From contig UCII01000002.1 in NCBI GenBank assembly GCA_900472485.1, forward strand, positions 186,001 through 250,000: 64,000 nucleotides of DNA, in the 5' to 3' direction. How positions within the stretch are numbered: the stretch's first letter is position 1; the number at the start of each line of letters is the position of its first letter. The position numbers and the translations under genes were made by a program. The notes below the pieces were generated by a model. That model was not told where the DNA came from. It made no database searches and saw only the letters and a list, made by a program, of their open reading frames with translations. Below are positions 17,711-26,543 of this stretch, piece by piece. The DNA comes from Hyphomicrobiales bacterium. Lineage in GTDB: Bacteria > Pseudomonadota > Alphaproteobacteria > Rhizobiales > Rhizobiaceae.

Positions 17711-17810
17711 GATTGTTATGGTCTCACTTGCGCCGATCGATACCGATCGACCCCTCCGAGCCCGAGCATATTCCGCCATGTGATCATGACAAGATCGGCT
17801 GCAGAAAAAA

Positions 17811-17837
17811 GCCGCTTGCAATGGCGATGCAAGCGGC
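17811..17837 (-). terminator. Rho-independent terminator (minus strand)
   Basis: Perfect 10-bp stem GCCGCTTGCA / TGCAAGCGGC with a 7-nt loop. Read on the minus strand it is followed by six T (17805-17810 are A on the plus strand). It lies 24 nt past the stop of the ABC remnant, so it is the original terminator of that lost operon and now insulates lysR. Confidence 0.75.
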
Positions 17838-17860
17838 CTGGAGGTCAATTTGGGAGGGGA

Positions 17861-18007
17861 TCAATGAACGGCGGCAAACATGATTTTCTCTTCGGACGCA
17901 TCCGATGCCATCATCTCTTCGACAACACGGCCGCGCTTGACCACGAGAATACGATCGGACACGGCCATGATTTCCGGCAGGTAGGAGGAAATGACGACGA
18001 CGCCCAC
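17861..18007 (-). pseudogene. C-terminal remnant of a sugar ABC transporter ATPase (RbsA/MglA type)
   Basis: Only the last 48 codons survive: the frame reads VGVVVISSYLPEIMAVSD followed by RILVVKRGRVVEEM and ends at the stop at 17861. This matches the end of the second ATPase domain of ribose/galactose-type transporters, where ISSELPEI...SDRILVM is the family signature after the H-loop region. Upstream of 18007 the frame continues but turns into low-similarity, charged sequence, so the rest of the gene is deleted. The intact terminator directly downstream supports that it was once a real gene end. Confidence 0.7.
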
Positions 18008-18211
18008 TGCCTGCCGGCGATCCTTGTCTTGATACTCCTGATTTTCTGGCGCGACGCGATCGATGTTGTCCTGGTTCTCGTCTTTATCGGCCTTTGCGGC
18101 GTAACGAAGATGACGCCTCCGGAGTGACGCAAGAAGTACCGGATCGCGATCGAGCACGGGCCAGAATGTGTTTGAGGTCGAGTTTTCGGGCGTCTCGTTC
18201 ATGTTGGCGGC

Positions 18212-19351
18212 ATGAACACGAACACCGAACAAAATCGTAAACTTGCCGAAACGCTCAGGTCATTGTCCCTTGAGCCTTCGTTCCAAACAGTGGGGTCGCC
18301 GGTCAAGAGGAATCGGCGGCTTGTCCTCTCGAGGGTCCTGCTTGCGCTTGGCATCAGTGCGATCACTGTCGTGTTCTTCTGGCCGGATATCGCGCCTCAC
18401 TTCAAAGCGGTACTGGAATCGCAGCCGGAAATCATGACGCCGCCCGGCATGGCGCAAACCGGCGACGAACCAAAGGCGGCATCCAGTCGGGCGACCCCCG
18501 GTACCGGTTCGCCCATCCCTTCGGCCAATTCGCCCAGGCTGGCATCCGCGCCGGAGATAACCGGGTCCGGCTTCGTCGTCGCACCGCGCATCGTGACAGT
18601 CTTTTCCAAATATGAGGGAGAGATCGCATCGATTGACGTGCATATCGGCGATCTTGTCGAAGCTGGGCAGGTTATCGTCAGGATCGATGATGTTAGCGCC
18701 GATTTCTCACTCGAGCAGGCCAAGGCCGATAGCGATGCCGCCAAGCTCGTCCTTGAGGGAAAGATCCTGACGCTCAAGCAGGCCGACAGCTCGCTGCAGC
18801 GCAATGCGGCGCTCTCTGCAAAGAGCGCTGTTTCCATCCAGACCGTCGAGGAGGCCCAGACCGCCAGAGACACGGCGTCGAATGCGGTCGACCAGGCGCG
18901 CCAAAGCTATGCCAGGGCGCAACTCGGTGTGAAGATCGCGCAGGAACATGTCGATGCATTGACCGTCAGAGCCCCGATCTCGGGTACGGTGACGCGGCTC
19001 GACGCGCATATTGGTGGCCGGGTACTGGCCCGGGTGGACAGTATCAAGGAAAACGAAAGCCTGTTGACGATCACGGATACCAAGAGCCTGGTGATCGATG
19101 CTGACGTCGCCGAAACCAATATCGGCGAACTTCGACCAGGCCTTCAAGGCGAGGCCGTCCTCGACGGCTTTCCGGATAAGCCTTTCGCGATCGAGATCCT
19201 GCAGCTGTGGCCCGTCACTTCGGCGGAAAAAGGCACGATCACCCTGCGTCTGGCGCTCCTTGATCCACCCGACGGTACCATGCCCAACATGGCCGCCCGC
19301 ATCCGCATTTCGACCATTCCAGCACAACAGCCAGGAGACACTCCTCAATGA
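18212..19351 (+). CDS. HlyD/MacA-family periplasmic adaptor of an ABC exporter
   Basis: A 379-aa membrane fusion protein. One N-terminal membrane segment (about residues 37-57), a Pro/Ser-rich linker, a lipoyl-like half motif GEIASIDVHIGDLVEAGQVIVRID, a long coiled coil (about 165-250, SLEQAKADSDAAK...), and the second half VRAPISGTVTRLDAHIGGRV. It links an inner-membrane pump with the periplasm or an outer-membrane channel. It is first of four tightly packed genes; its stop overlaps the ATPase start (ATGA). No outer-membrane channel gene is nearby. Confidence 0.88.
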   Translation: MNTNTEQNRKLAETLRSLSLEPSFQTVGSPVKRNRRLVLSRVLLALGISAITVVFFWPDIAPHFKAVLESQPEIMTPPGMAQTGDEPKAASSRATPGTGSPIPSANSPRLASAPEITGSGFVVAPRIVTVFSKYEGEIASIDVHIGDLVEAGQVIVRIDDVSADFSLEQAKADSDAAKLVLEGKILTLKQADSSLQRNAALSAKSAVSIQTVEEAQTARDTASNAVDQARQSYARAQLGVKIAQEHVDALTVRAPISGTVTRLDAHIGGRVLARVDSIKENESLLTITDTKSLVIDADVAETNIGELRPGLQGEAVLDGFPDKPFAIEILQLWPVTSAEKGTITLRLALLDPPDGTMPNMAARIRISTIPAQQPGDTPQ

Positions 19352-20058
19352 CCTCTTCCACAGGCAACGAGCCATATATCGTGCTCAACAGCGTCACGAA
19401 GGGATACAGGATAGGGACCGAGACCGTCCGGATCTTTTCCAATCTCGACCTGCAAATCACCCGCGGCGAGTTCGTCGCGATCATGGGGCCTTCGGGATCT
19501 GGAAAATCGACGCTGCTCAACATGCTGTCGGGTATAGACAAGCCGGATCAAGGCCGCCTGCGCATTGGGGTCAGCAACCTTGACCAGATGGGCGAGGCAG
19601 CTCGCTCCTCCTGGCGGGCCCACAATATGGGCATCGTCTTCCAGTTCTATAATCTCCTGCCGATGCTGAACGCGGCCGAGAATATCGAACTGCCGCTTCT
19701 GCTGAAGCCGCTCTCGTCGAGGGAGCGCCGGCTTCGCGTCGACAAGGTTCTGGATCTGGTCGGGCTTTCGGGCCGCCAGAAGCAGTATCCGAAGCTGATG
19801 TCGGGCGGCCAGCAGCAGCGCGTCGGCATCGCGCGGGCGATCGTCGCAGACCCGGCATTGCTGCTCTGCGACGAGCCCACGGGCGATCTTGACCGGCGGT
19901 CGGCCGACGAGGTGCTGGAAATGCTGCGCTTCCTGAATCAGGAACTCGGCAAGACCATCATCATGGTGACCCACGACCCGCAAGCCGCAAGCTATGCCAG
20001 TCGAACGCTTCATCTCGACAAGGGCAGGTTCCTCGAAGAGCGGAGGGCGGACGCATGA
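19348..20058 (+). CDS. ABC transporter ATPase, MacB/LolD type
   Basis: A 236-aa ATPase with Walker [11 protein letters not shown]-loop FQFYNLLPMLNAAENIELPL, signature [14 protein letters not shown], Walker B LLCDEPTGDLD and H-loop VTHD. The phrase YNLLPMLNAAENIELPL is typical of the LolD/MacB/FtsE subfamily that drives FtsX-like permeases without moving substrate through the membrane. It is translationally coupled on both sides by ATGA overlaps. It powers the two permeases that follow. Confidence 0.9.
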   Translation: MTSSTGNEPYIVLNSVTKGYRIGTETVRIFSNLDLQITRGEFVAIMGPSGSGKSTLLNMLSGIDKPDQGRLRIGVSNLDQMGEAARSSWRAHNMGIVFQFYNLLPMLNAAENIELPLLLKPLSSRERRLRVDKVLDLVGLSGRQKQYPKLMSGGQQQRVGIARAIVADPALLLCDEPTGDLDRRSADEVLEMLRFLNQELGKTIIMVTHDPQAASYASRTLHLDKGRFLEERRADA

Positions 20059-21197
20059 CGTTCCTCGATCTCGTGCGAAAAAGTGTATGGCGAAAACCGC
20101 TGCGCACAATATTGCTGATGATAAGCGTCGCCACGGCCTTTCTCATCTACGGTCTGACGGCGAGCTTCATCGATGGTAGCCAGGGTTCGTCAGCGGCCAG
20201 CGAGGATATTCTCGGGGTCATGAGTGCGGTCGGCCGCGCCCAGCCGCTGCCGATTTCCTATCTGAACCGGATAGACACCGAACCAGGTGTGGCCGCCGTC
20301 GGCTACATGTCGCGCCTGCGTGGTTTTGCGAGGGTCGAAAAGAACATCATTTCCGTGAGTGCTGCCGATCCCACACGGCTCTTCAGCTCGAACGGCAAGG
20401 AGCTCGGGCTGACGCCGGGTTTGATCAGCGCGCTTGCCAGGGACCGCAGCACCATCCTCGTCGGCCGGGCGCTTGCCGAGGCGCAGGGCTGGACAGTTGG
20501 CCGGAAGATCACCGTCACCAGCTTCGATACCGCAAGGCAGGATGGCAGCCGTGACTGGTCCTTTGAAATCGCCGGCATCTTCAACGGCGAGAACGCCTCG
20601 ACCGACACCTATTTCGTGGTCGCTCAATACGACTATGTCAATGCGCTCAGAGCTAGCAACAAGGACACGGTCGATGCCTTCATCGTCAGACCTCAACCAG
20701 GTGTCCAGGCGGGAGAACTTGCCTCGAAGATAGATCAGCTATTCGCCAATTCGACGGCGCCGACGCAGACCAGATCGGAAAAGCAATTCCTGGAGGCCTT
20801 CCTGCGCCAGTATGCCGACATCGGATTGATCGTGAACATGGTGGTCGGCGCGGCATTCGTCACGCTGCTTATGATCGTCGGCAACACCATGATCTTTGCC
20901 GTTCGCGAGCGCACCTTCGAAATCGGCGTGCTAAAGACCTTGGGTTTTTCAGGTTCATGGATCATGGCGCTGATCCTTGGTGAGACATTCTTCATTTTCG
21001 TGGTCGGCGGCACCATCGGCCTGATGCTTGCATTGCTTGCAACGGTCATCACGGGACCTGCGATCGGCCTCGTCTTTTCCAATGCGATTTTTGCAAGAGC
21101 CCTGGCGATGGTCACCCTGTTGGCGCTTGCAACCGGTGCGCTTCCTGCACTGAACGCGCTCAGGATTCCGATAATCTTCGCATTCAGAACGAGGTAG
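20055..21197 (+). CDS. FtsX/MacB-type ABC permease (first)
   Basis: A 380-aa permease: one N-terminal membrane helix (residues ~14-38), a large periplasmic domain (MacB_PCD-like, about 40-255), then three membrane helices at about 265-290, 318-345 and 352-375, the standard FtsX layout. It overlaps the ATPase gene by 4 nt and is followed after 4 nt by a second permease, so the pump is probably a heterodimer. The substrate is not readable; related systems handle lipoproteins, peptides or antimicrobials. Confidence 0.87.
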   Translation: MTFLDLVRKSVWRKPLRTILLMISVATAFLIYGLTASFIDGSQGSSAASEDILGVMSAVGRAQPLPISYLNRIDTEPGVAAVGYMSRLRGFARVEKNIISVSAADPTRLFSSNGKELGLTPGLISALARDRSTILVGRALAEAQGWTVGRKITVTSFDTARQDGSRDWSFEIAGIFNGENASTDTYFVVAQYDYVNALRASNKDTVDAFIVRPQPGVQAGELASKIDQLFANSTAPTQTRSEKQFLEAFLRQYADIGLIVNMVVGAAFVTLLMIVGNTMIFAVRERTFEIGVLKTLGFSGSWIMALILGETFFIFVVGGTIGLMLALLATVITGPAIGLVFSNAIFARALAMVTLLALATGALPALNALRIPIIFAFRTR

Positions 21198-21201
21198 ATC
21201 C

Positions 21202-22401
21202 ATGCCCTCCAATGCCAAGCAAGCATTCGTCATGATCAGGGCAAACCTGTTCAGCCTGCCGCGACGCATCTCCATTTCCGCCTCGATGGTTCTTTCCGTG
21301 GCGCTCGTCGTCAGCGTTCTTACAGGCTTTCTGGCCATGGCAAGGGGTTTTGAGACGGCTCTGCAAAGTGCCGGCTCCAATTCCGTTGCCGTCGTTCTGG
21401 GTGGCGGCACCAACCAGGAGGCCGGCTCGGATGTTCCGGCCTCCGTCATTCGCACGCTGAGCGCAATGACCGACGATATCGGTGTGACGCGAGACGCCAA
21501 CGGCATGCCGATTTTCTCGGCCGAGATCGTCGTTGCCGTCGATGCCAAATCGAAAGGGTCGGAAGAGGGCCGGACCTTAGCTCTCCGTGGCATGGATCAG
21601 TCCGGTCCCTCTATCCGTGATCATATTGCCTTGTCGGCTGGCCGTCCATTCGCACCCGGTTCGCGCGAGATCGTCGTCGGGGGTCGCCTGGCGCACCAGT
21701 TCGGGATATCGATCGGCAGCATCGTGCGGCTCGGCACGGTCGACTGGACGGTGGTCGGCCTGTTCTCGGCGCGAGGCAGCGCCTTCGAGTCCGAAATCTG
21801 GGCTGACCTCGACGCGGTTCGATCGGCCTTCGACCGGCAGGGGCAGGTCCAGAACCTGCGTTTGCGTCTTGCCAATCCCGCTTCCTTGCCGCGGCTGCAA
21901 GCCAAGCTCGACACAATCAGGACGACGCCGCTTCGCGCCGTGGTCGAAGCCGACCTCTATGCGGCGCAATCCGCCCGCACCGCCAGCCTGATCCGGCTGT
22001 TCGGCTGGCCGCTTGCGCTGTTGATGGCCGTTGGCGCGACCGCCGGTGCGCTCAACACCATGATGAACTCCGTATCGGACCGTACCGTCGAGATCGCCAC
22101 GGTCCGCGCACTCGGCTTTAGCCGGATATCCGCGTTTCTCGGCACATGGGTGGAGGCGATCGTGCTTGCCGCCCTTGGCGTGGCATTCGGACTGCTGGCA
22201 TCCTGGCTGGTCTTCAATGGCTGGCAAGCGAGCACGGTTGGGGCCAATGGCGCGCGCATGGCGTTCCAGCTCTCAGTAACCGGCGACGTCATGGCGATAG
22301 CGGGTCTGCTCGGACTTGCGATCGGCATTCTGGGCGGCGCCTTGCCGGCGATCGTCGCCAGCCGGCTTCCCTTGACGGTGGCGCTTCGGTCGAACGGATA
22401 A
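21202..22401 (+). CDS. FtsX/MacB-type ABC permease (second)
   Basis: A 399-aa permease with the same topology as its neighbour: helix near 24-45, periplasmic domain, then three helices (LIRLFGWPLALLMAVGATAG; a middle one around VEAIVLAALGVAFGLLASWL; and VMAIAGLLGLAIGILGG). The DRTVEIATVRALGFSR coupling segment corresponds to RTFEIGVLKTLGFSG in the first permease. It ends the operon. The convergent GGDEF-EAL gene ends 82 bp downstream; no clear terminator was seen between them. Confidence 0.87.
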   Translation: MPSNAKQAFVMIRANLFSLPRRISISASMVLSVALVVSVLTGFLAMARGFETALQSAGSNSVAVVLGGGTNQEAGSDVPASVIRTLSAMTDDIGVTRDANGMPIFSAEIVVAVDAKSKGSEEGRTLALRGMDQSGPSIRDHIALSAGRPFAPGSREIVVGGRLAHQFGISIGSIVRLGTVDWTVVGLFSARGSAFESEIWADLDAVRSAFDRQGQVQNLRLRLANPASLPRLQAKLDTIRTTPLRAVVEADLYAAQSARTASLIRLFGWPLALLMAVGATAGALNTMMNSVSDRTVEIATVRALGFSRISAFLGTWVEAIVLAALGVAFGLLASWLVFNGWQASTVGANGARMAFQLSVTGDVMAIAGLLGLAIGILGGALPAIVASRLPLTVALRSNG

Positions 22402-22483
22402 TCTCTCAAGTGTGACAGTCGCCGCCGGTTCCCTTTCGTTCAAGAGCGCGCCATCTGCGGCACGTGTCGGCGATGCTTGCGGT

Positions 22484-24448
22484 TTAGCTATTTAATGAGC
22501 CTGCTTGCCGTGCGGCAGTGCAACACCATTCGGCAGCGTCTTTTTCGTTCAGCGGCCGCGAATAGAGGTAGCCTTGCACCAGCGTACCTCCCAACCCGCG
22601 AAGGGCGATAAGTTCTTCGGGTGTTTCGACGCCTTCAACCACGCATTCCAGCTCCATGTCCCGGCTGAGAGTGAGAAGGGATTTCACTATTTTGTAGCTG
22701 GCGGGTCTTTTGTGCAAATCTGTGACGAAGCTGCGGTCGATCTTGATCTTGGTCAAAGGAAGAGCATGCAGCCGCGTCAGGCTGGAATAACCGGTGCCGA
22801 AGTCGTCGAGTGAAATACCGCAACCGAGATGCCGCAGCATTTCGACCGACGATTTGATCTGCTCGAAATCGTGTGTAAAGGCCGTTTCGGTAATTTCAAG
22901 ATCAAGACGCTTCGCGTCAAAGCGGCTGCTTTCGATGATTCCGATCAACGACAGCACCCCTTCGCTTGAATTCAGATCGTAGGCCGACAGGTTGAACGAA
23001 AGGCGCAAAGGTTCTTCCCATTCGGATGCGAAGGCAAGTGCCTTTTTCAACAGCGGCCGTGTCAGTGAACTGACGATGCCAGCCCGTTCGGCAATCGGGA
23101 AGAATTGCGCGGGCGAGACATGTCCAAGAACCGGGCTGTGCCAGCGGGCCAGGGCCTCGAAGCCAACCGTCCGGTCATTTCCCAAGCTCACAATCGGTTG
23201 AAACATGACCGAGAGCTCATCTTCCAAATTGGCTTGCCTGAGCAAGTGCTCGATGCGTGCTTCTATATTGATCTGCTTTTCGTGCTCGGCGTCAAATAAA
23301 ACTGCACCCCCACGATGGCTTCTCTTGGCATGGTAAAGGGCATAATCAGCCCTGTCGAAAAGCTGCTCCAGAGTGGAAGCGAGGTTCGGGAAGACTGCTA
23401 TTCCCATCGATGCGGATACGTGCACGGTTCCTTCCGGCAAGTGATAAGGCGCTCCGAGCCATTCGGAAATCGCATTCGCGTTTTTGACAAGCTGAGCATC
23501 TTCAGGCGCGACCGGGGCGACGATTGCAAACTCGTCACCACCCAATCGAAACGCCCGACTGGCTTTCAAGCTGGTCGTAAGGCGTCTGCTGACATCGATC
23601 AGCAGCCTATCTCCCACCGAGTGTCCGTAAAGATCGTTGACCGGCTTAAAGCCATCAAGATCGATGACGCCCAGGGCTAGCCGCGTGTTTTCGGTCTTGG
23701 CTCTTTCGAACTCGGCTTCCAGATGTGTAAAGAACGCGCGACGATTGGGTAATTCCGTCAGGCTGTCGACATTGGCAAGCAAGAGGTTCTCATTGCTAAG
23801 CGCTTCCGTGCGTTGCTGCGAGATAACCATGCGCTCGAAATTGCGGTAGTTTGTCAGGAGAATCGACATCATGCCCGCACACACCAGTGCCACATTGATA
23901 GCTATCGCAATAAAGGTCGGTTGCCTGGAGGCCACGAAAAATAAAACGAATGCTCCATTGACGATCACGGTGACTATGAATGCCGCCGAGCGAACATACA
24001 TCAGGCAGAAAATGCAGGAAATGACTGTAATCGCCATATAGAAGGCGACATGAGACTGAGCGTATGCATCGCCATAGGGCACCAGCAAAAATGACCAAAC
24101 AGTGAATGCGGTGGCAATCCCGATAGCCAGGCGATTGGTGCGGACAAGCGCTGCATAAGCCACCTCGGGCTGCGGATCGACATTGCGTGTCCTCCACCAG
24201 AAGGTGATCCTCAGCATGCAGCCGAGCGTGAAAAAAGCAGGAATGCCAACGGTGAGCCAAGTCGGTGCCGATTGCATATGGGTGATGGAAAGCGCCCATG
24301 TACTCGAAATCAGGATTAAATACATCATCGGCATCTGCCGTGTGAAAGCGCGGTACTGAGCTTTCAACAAATCCGGATTATCGGACCGAATGGACATAAA
24401 ATGCTGAAATTTCTGTTTGGCTTTTAGTATTTCCATAGCGCGGCTCAT
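22484..24448 (-). CDS. membrane-bound GGDEF-EAL cyclic-di-GMP enzyme
   Basis: A 654-aa protein with about six N-terminal membrane helices (residues 40-200), then a diguanylate cyclase domain with intact GGDEF at 303-307 and a phosphodiesterase domain with intact EAL at 431-433 and DDFGTGYSS further on. Both active sites look complete, so it could make or degrade cyclic di-GMP. The RxxD inhibitory site that normally sits just before GGDEF is absent. It is a single-gene unit behind its own promoter. The membrane part has no named sensor motif that I can see. Confidence 0.92.
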   Translation of the reverse strand: MSRAMEILKAKQKFQHFMSIRSDNPDLLKAQYRAFTRQMPMMYLILISSTWALSITHMQSAPTWLTVGIPAFFTLGCMLRITFWWRTRNVDPQPEVAYAALVRTNRLAIGIATAFTVWSFLLVPYGDAYAQSHVAFYMAITVISCIFCLMYVRSAAFIVTVIVNGAFVLFFVASRQPTFIAIAINVALVCAGMMSILLTNYRNFERMVISQQRTEALSNENLLLANVDSLTELPNRRAFFTHLEAEFERAKTENTRLALGVIDLDGFKPVNDLYGHSVGDRLLIDVSRRLTTSLKASRAFRLGGDEFAIVAPVAPEDAQLVKNANAISEWLGAPYHLPEGTVHVSASMGIAVFPNLASTLEQLFDRADYALYHAKRSHRGGAVLFDAEHEKQINIEARIEHLLRQANLEDELSVMFQPIVSLGNDRTVGFEALARWHSPVLGHVSPAQFFPIAERAGIVSSLTRPLLKKALAFASEWEEPLRLSFNLSAYDLNSSEGVLSLIGIIESSRFDAKRLDLEITETAFTHDFEQIKSSVEMLRHLGCGISLDDFGTGYSSLTRLHALPLTKIKIDRSFVTDLHKRPASYKIVKSLLTLSRDMELECVVEGVETPEELIALRGLGGTLVQGYLYSRPLNEKDAAEWCCTAARQAGSLNS

Positions 24449-24484
24449 AGAGTAACGGCGCTATTCATGGCATAGATGTTGTTA

Positions 24485-24513
24485 CATTATTTGAAATGCA
24501 AACGGTTAATCAA
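24485..24513 (-). promoter_or_regulatory. sigma-70-like promoter of the GGDEF-EAL gene
   Basis: On the minus strand TTGATT (24508-24513), a 17-bp spacer and ATAATG (24485-24490), ending 37 nt before the start codon. It sits in an AT-rich pocket unlike its surroundings. Confidence 0.4.
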
Positions 24514-24806
24514 AAAACAATTGCCTCAACCCTCGGATGTAGGCCTGTTGTCCTGCTCTGAAGAAGGTTTTTTCTTGTAAAAGCTGTGCAGCCTATGGCC
24601 TGCATCAAGTTTGATATGAGAAATGTAGCTTCAATATCCGGTACGATCTCCAGTGTTGCTGTGGCTGATTAGCCGTGCGGGCACTGACGGCGAGATTGCC
24701 TTGAAAACTGGCGGACCAGAGTCACTGGACGCATTCGGAGCCGATCGTCGAAATCCGTCGAGCCAAAGTTGCGGCGAATTGGAAAGCCTCAGCATCTCCG
24801 GCGCAG
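24514..24806. other. intergenic stretch, nothing identified
   Basis: Together with the promoter region to its left this makes a 358-bp gap between the GGDEF-EAL gene and the GntR gene. It is AT-richer at 24449-24660. I see no convincing ORF, hairpin with T-run or repeat in it. Confidence 0.4.
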
Positions 24807-25493
24807 TTAAATGACCTTGCGGACTTCCTGTTCGAAACTGAGAACATGGTGCAAGGCGATCCGCTCAGCGGTATCCGCATCTCCACGGCAGACGGCCTCG
24901 AGCATAAGGGTCTGCTCCTGCACGACTTTATCGAGTTCAGGCGCCAGTTCCGGAAATCGCCGCATCGCGACATGGAGAATACGGAGCGAAAGATTATGGT
25001 AGTGGTCGAGCGTATCGAAAAGATATCGGTTCTTGGCGCACCGATAGATGAATCGATGAATACGCCGGTCGAGCGCAAGTAGCGCATCCAGTTCCGATGG
25101 GAGAGAAAGCGCCTTTAGCGCTTCCATCAGTTCGCCGGCTTCGCGGCGCTCTGGCTCGCGAAGCCGCTCTGCCGCCAATCGCGTGGCCCAGGATTCGATC
25201 CGTGCTCTTGCCTCGTAGATCGCAGTTAGGTCGCTGATGTCGATCCGGCTGACGAAAGTGCCTCGGCGTGCATTGACATCGACGAAGCCGTCACGCTGCA
25301 GTCGCAGAAATGCCTCCCGCACAGGCGTGCGGCCGACGTCAAGGCGGCGCATCACATCATTTTCGCGCAGGATTGTGCCAGGCGCCAGCTGTACCGTGAT
25401 GATGTCTTCGCGCAGCTGCAGATAGGTGCGTTCCGCCAATGTCAGCGTCGCTTCCGGATCGTCGAGCATTTCTTCCGACATCCAAGTGTCCAT
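24807..25493 (-). CDS. GntR family regulator, FCD subfamily
   Basis: A 228-aa regulator: N-terminal winged helix with the GntR pattern LREDIITVQLAPGTILRENDVMRRLDVGRTPVREAFLRLQRDG, followed by an FCD ligand domain of helices (Asp and His residues in LLALDRRIHRF, LDHYHNLSLRILH and ALHHVLSFEQ are the likely metal/acid ligands). Starts at 25493 (GGAG five bases upstream) or 25508 are both possible; a longer frame reaches into the AT-rich divergent promoter and is unlikely. It faces the amino-acid ABC operon across about 110 bp and very likely controls it. Confidence 0.85.
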   Translation of the reverse strand: MDTWMSEEMLDDPEATLTLAERTYLQLREDIITVQLAPGTILRENDVMRRLDVGRTPVREAFLRLQRDGFVDVNARRGTFVSRIDISDLTAIYEARARIESWATRLAAERLREPERREAGELMEALKALSLPSELDALLALDRRIHRFIYRCAKNRYLFDTLDHYHNLSLRILHVAMRRFPELAPELDKVVQEQTLMLEAVCRGDADTAERIALHHVLSFEQEVRKVI

Positions 25494-25545
25494 CCATCTC
25501 GTCTCCATCCCTGCGCGTGATCCGATCCGCTTCGTGCTGAATCGC

Positions 25546-25585
25546 TTGACAATGCACTTCGATAATATACTCAGTAATATATTAC
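25546..25585. promoter_or_regulatory. divergent promoter with perfect 12-bp palindrome (candidate GntR operator)
   Basis: TTGACA at 25546-25551 is followed by an AT-rich segment with TATACT at 25566-25571 (spacer only 14) and the perfect palindrome GTAATATATTAC at 25574-25585. The palindrome lies between the GntR gene and the start of the transporter operon, the expected place for the regulator's own operator. Confidence 0.45.
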
Positions 25586-25605
25586 AAAAATATAAGGAGG
25601 TGAAC

Positions 25606-26529
25606 ATGATTAGCAACGATATTTTCCTGCATTCGCGGTTCAGGCGCGGAGCGACTGCAATTTTAAGCTTTTGTATTGGAGTGATATCAACATCCATGGT
25701 TGCGGCTGCTGGAGATTTGGAAACGCTGAAACCCGGCGTGCTGCAGGTCGCAATAGAGCCCTATATGCCCTACACGGCATTGAAGGATGAAAAGCTGGTC
25801 GGACTCGACAGCGATATTCTCGATGCCGTTGCCAAGAAGCTTGGTCTCAAGATCGAAACGACGGTGACCGATTTCCCCGGCATGCTGGCGGCGGTCCAGT
25901 CCCAGCGTGCCGACATCACGATCGGCGGCATCGCATGGTCCGATGCGCGCCAGAAGGTTGGCTTGTTCACTGATCCGCCCTACTATTCGCCACCGGCCAT
26001 GGCCGTGCATGGCGATACCGCCTATCCCGACGTGAAGAGCCTGGAGGGTAAGGCGCTCGGCACGGTGACCGGATATGTCTGGGCCAAGTCGATCGCCGAA
26101 GTCCCGAAAGCCGACGTGCGCACCTATCCGACCGCCGACAGCGTTTTCTCGGATCTTTCGTCGGGCAGGCTCGACGTCGGCTTTCTCGATCCGCTCTTGA
26201 TCATCTATCAGCAGCAGCAACGACCCGATATGAAATTTCAGGTTGCCTACCTCAATGCGCCCACCGCGGAGCAGGTTGCCGCTCATCCCGACTACAAATA
26301 TTTCCAGCCCTATATGACCGGCTTCTATCTGCCCAAGCAAGCGCCGAAGCTTGCCCAGGCGATCTCCGACCAGATCGATGCAATGTACAAGGATGGCTCG
26401 CTCACCGCGCTTGTGACGAAATGGGGCGGCGATCCCAAGCAGTTTCTGGTTCCGTCGCCGGATATGGCGGCGCAGCGCCGCGGCGTCGATCGCCCGCAGA
26501 CCTGGTCACCACCATCCGTCGCCGATTGA
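25606..26529 (+). CDS. ABC transporter substrate-binding protein, polar amino-acid type
   Basis: A 307-aa SBP_bac_3 protein. A signal peptide is visible (basic start RFRRG, hydrophobic core FCIGVISTSMVAAA, cleavage near AAAGD). The mature part opens with LQVAIEPYMPYTAL and LVGLDSDILDAVAKKLG, hallmarks of the family. The start at 25606 is fixed by an ideal ribosome site AAGGAGGTGA at 25594-25603. First gene of a four-gene operon with permease, ATPase and an FAD oxidase, so the ligand is probably an amino acid or imino acid that the oxidase then consumes. Confidence 0.88.
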   Translation: MISNDIFLHSRFRRGATAILSFCIGVISTSMVAAAGDLETLKPGVLQVAIEPYMPYTALKDEKLVGLDSDILDAVAKKLGLKIETTVTDFPGMLAAVQSQRADITIGGIAWSDARQKVGLFTDPPYYSPPAMAVHGDTAYPDVKSLEGKALGTVTGYVWAKSIAEVPKADVRTYPTADSVFSDLSSGRLDVGFLDPLLIIYQQQQRPDMKFQVAYLNAPTAEQVAAHPDYKYFQPYMTGFYLPKQAPKLAQAISDQIDAMYKDGSLTALVTKWGGDPKQFLVPSPDMAAQRRGVDRPQTWSPPSVAD

Positions 26530-26543
26530 GTGGGGGAACGGAT

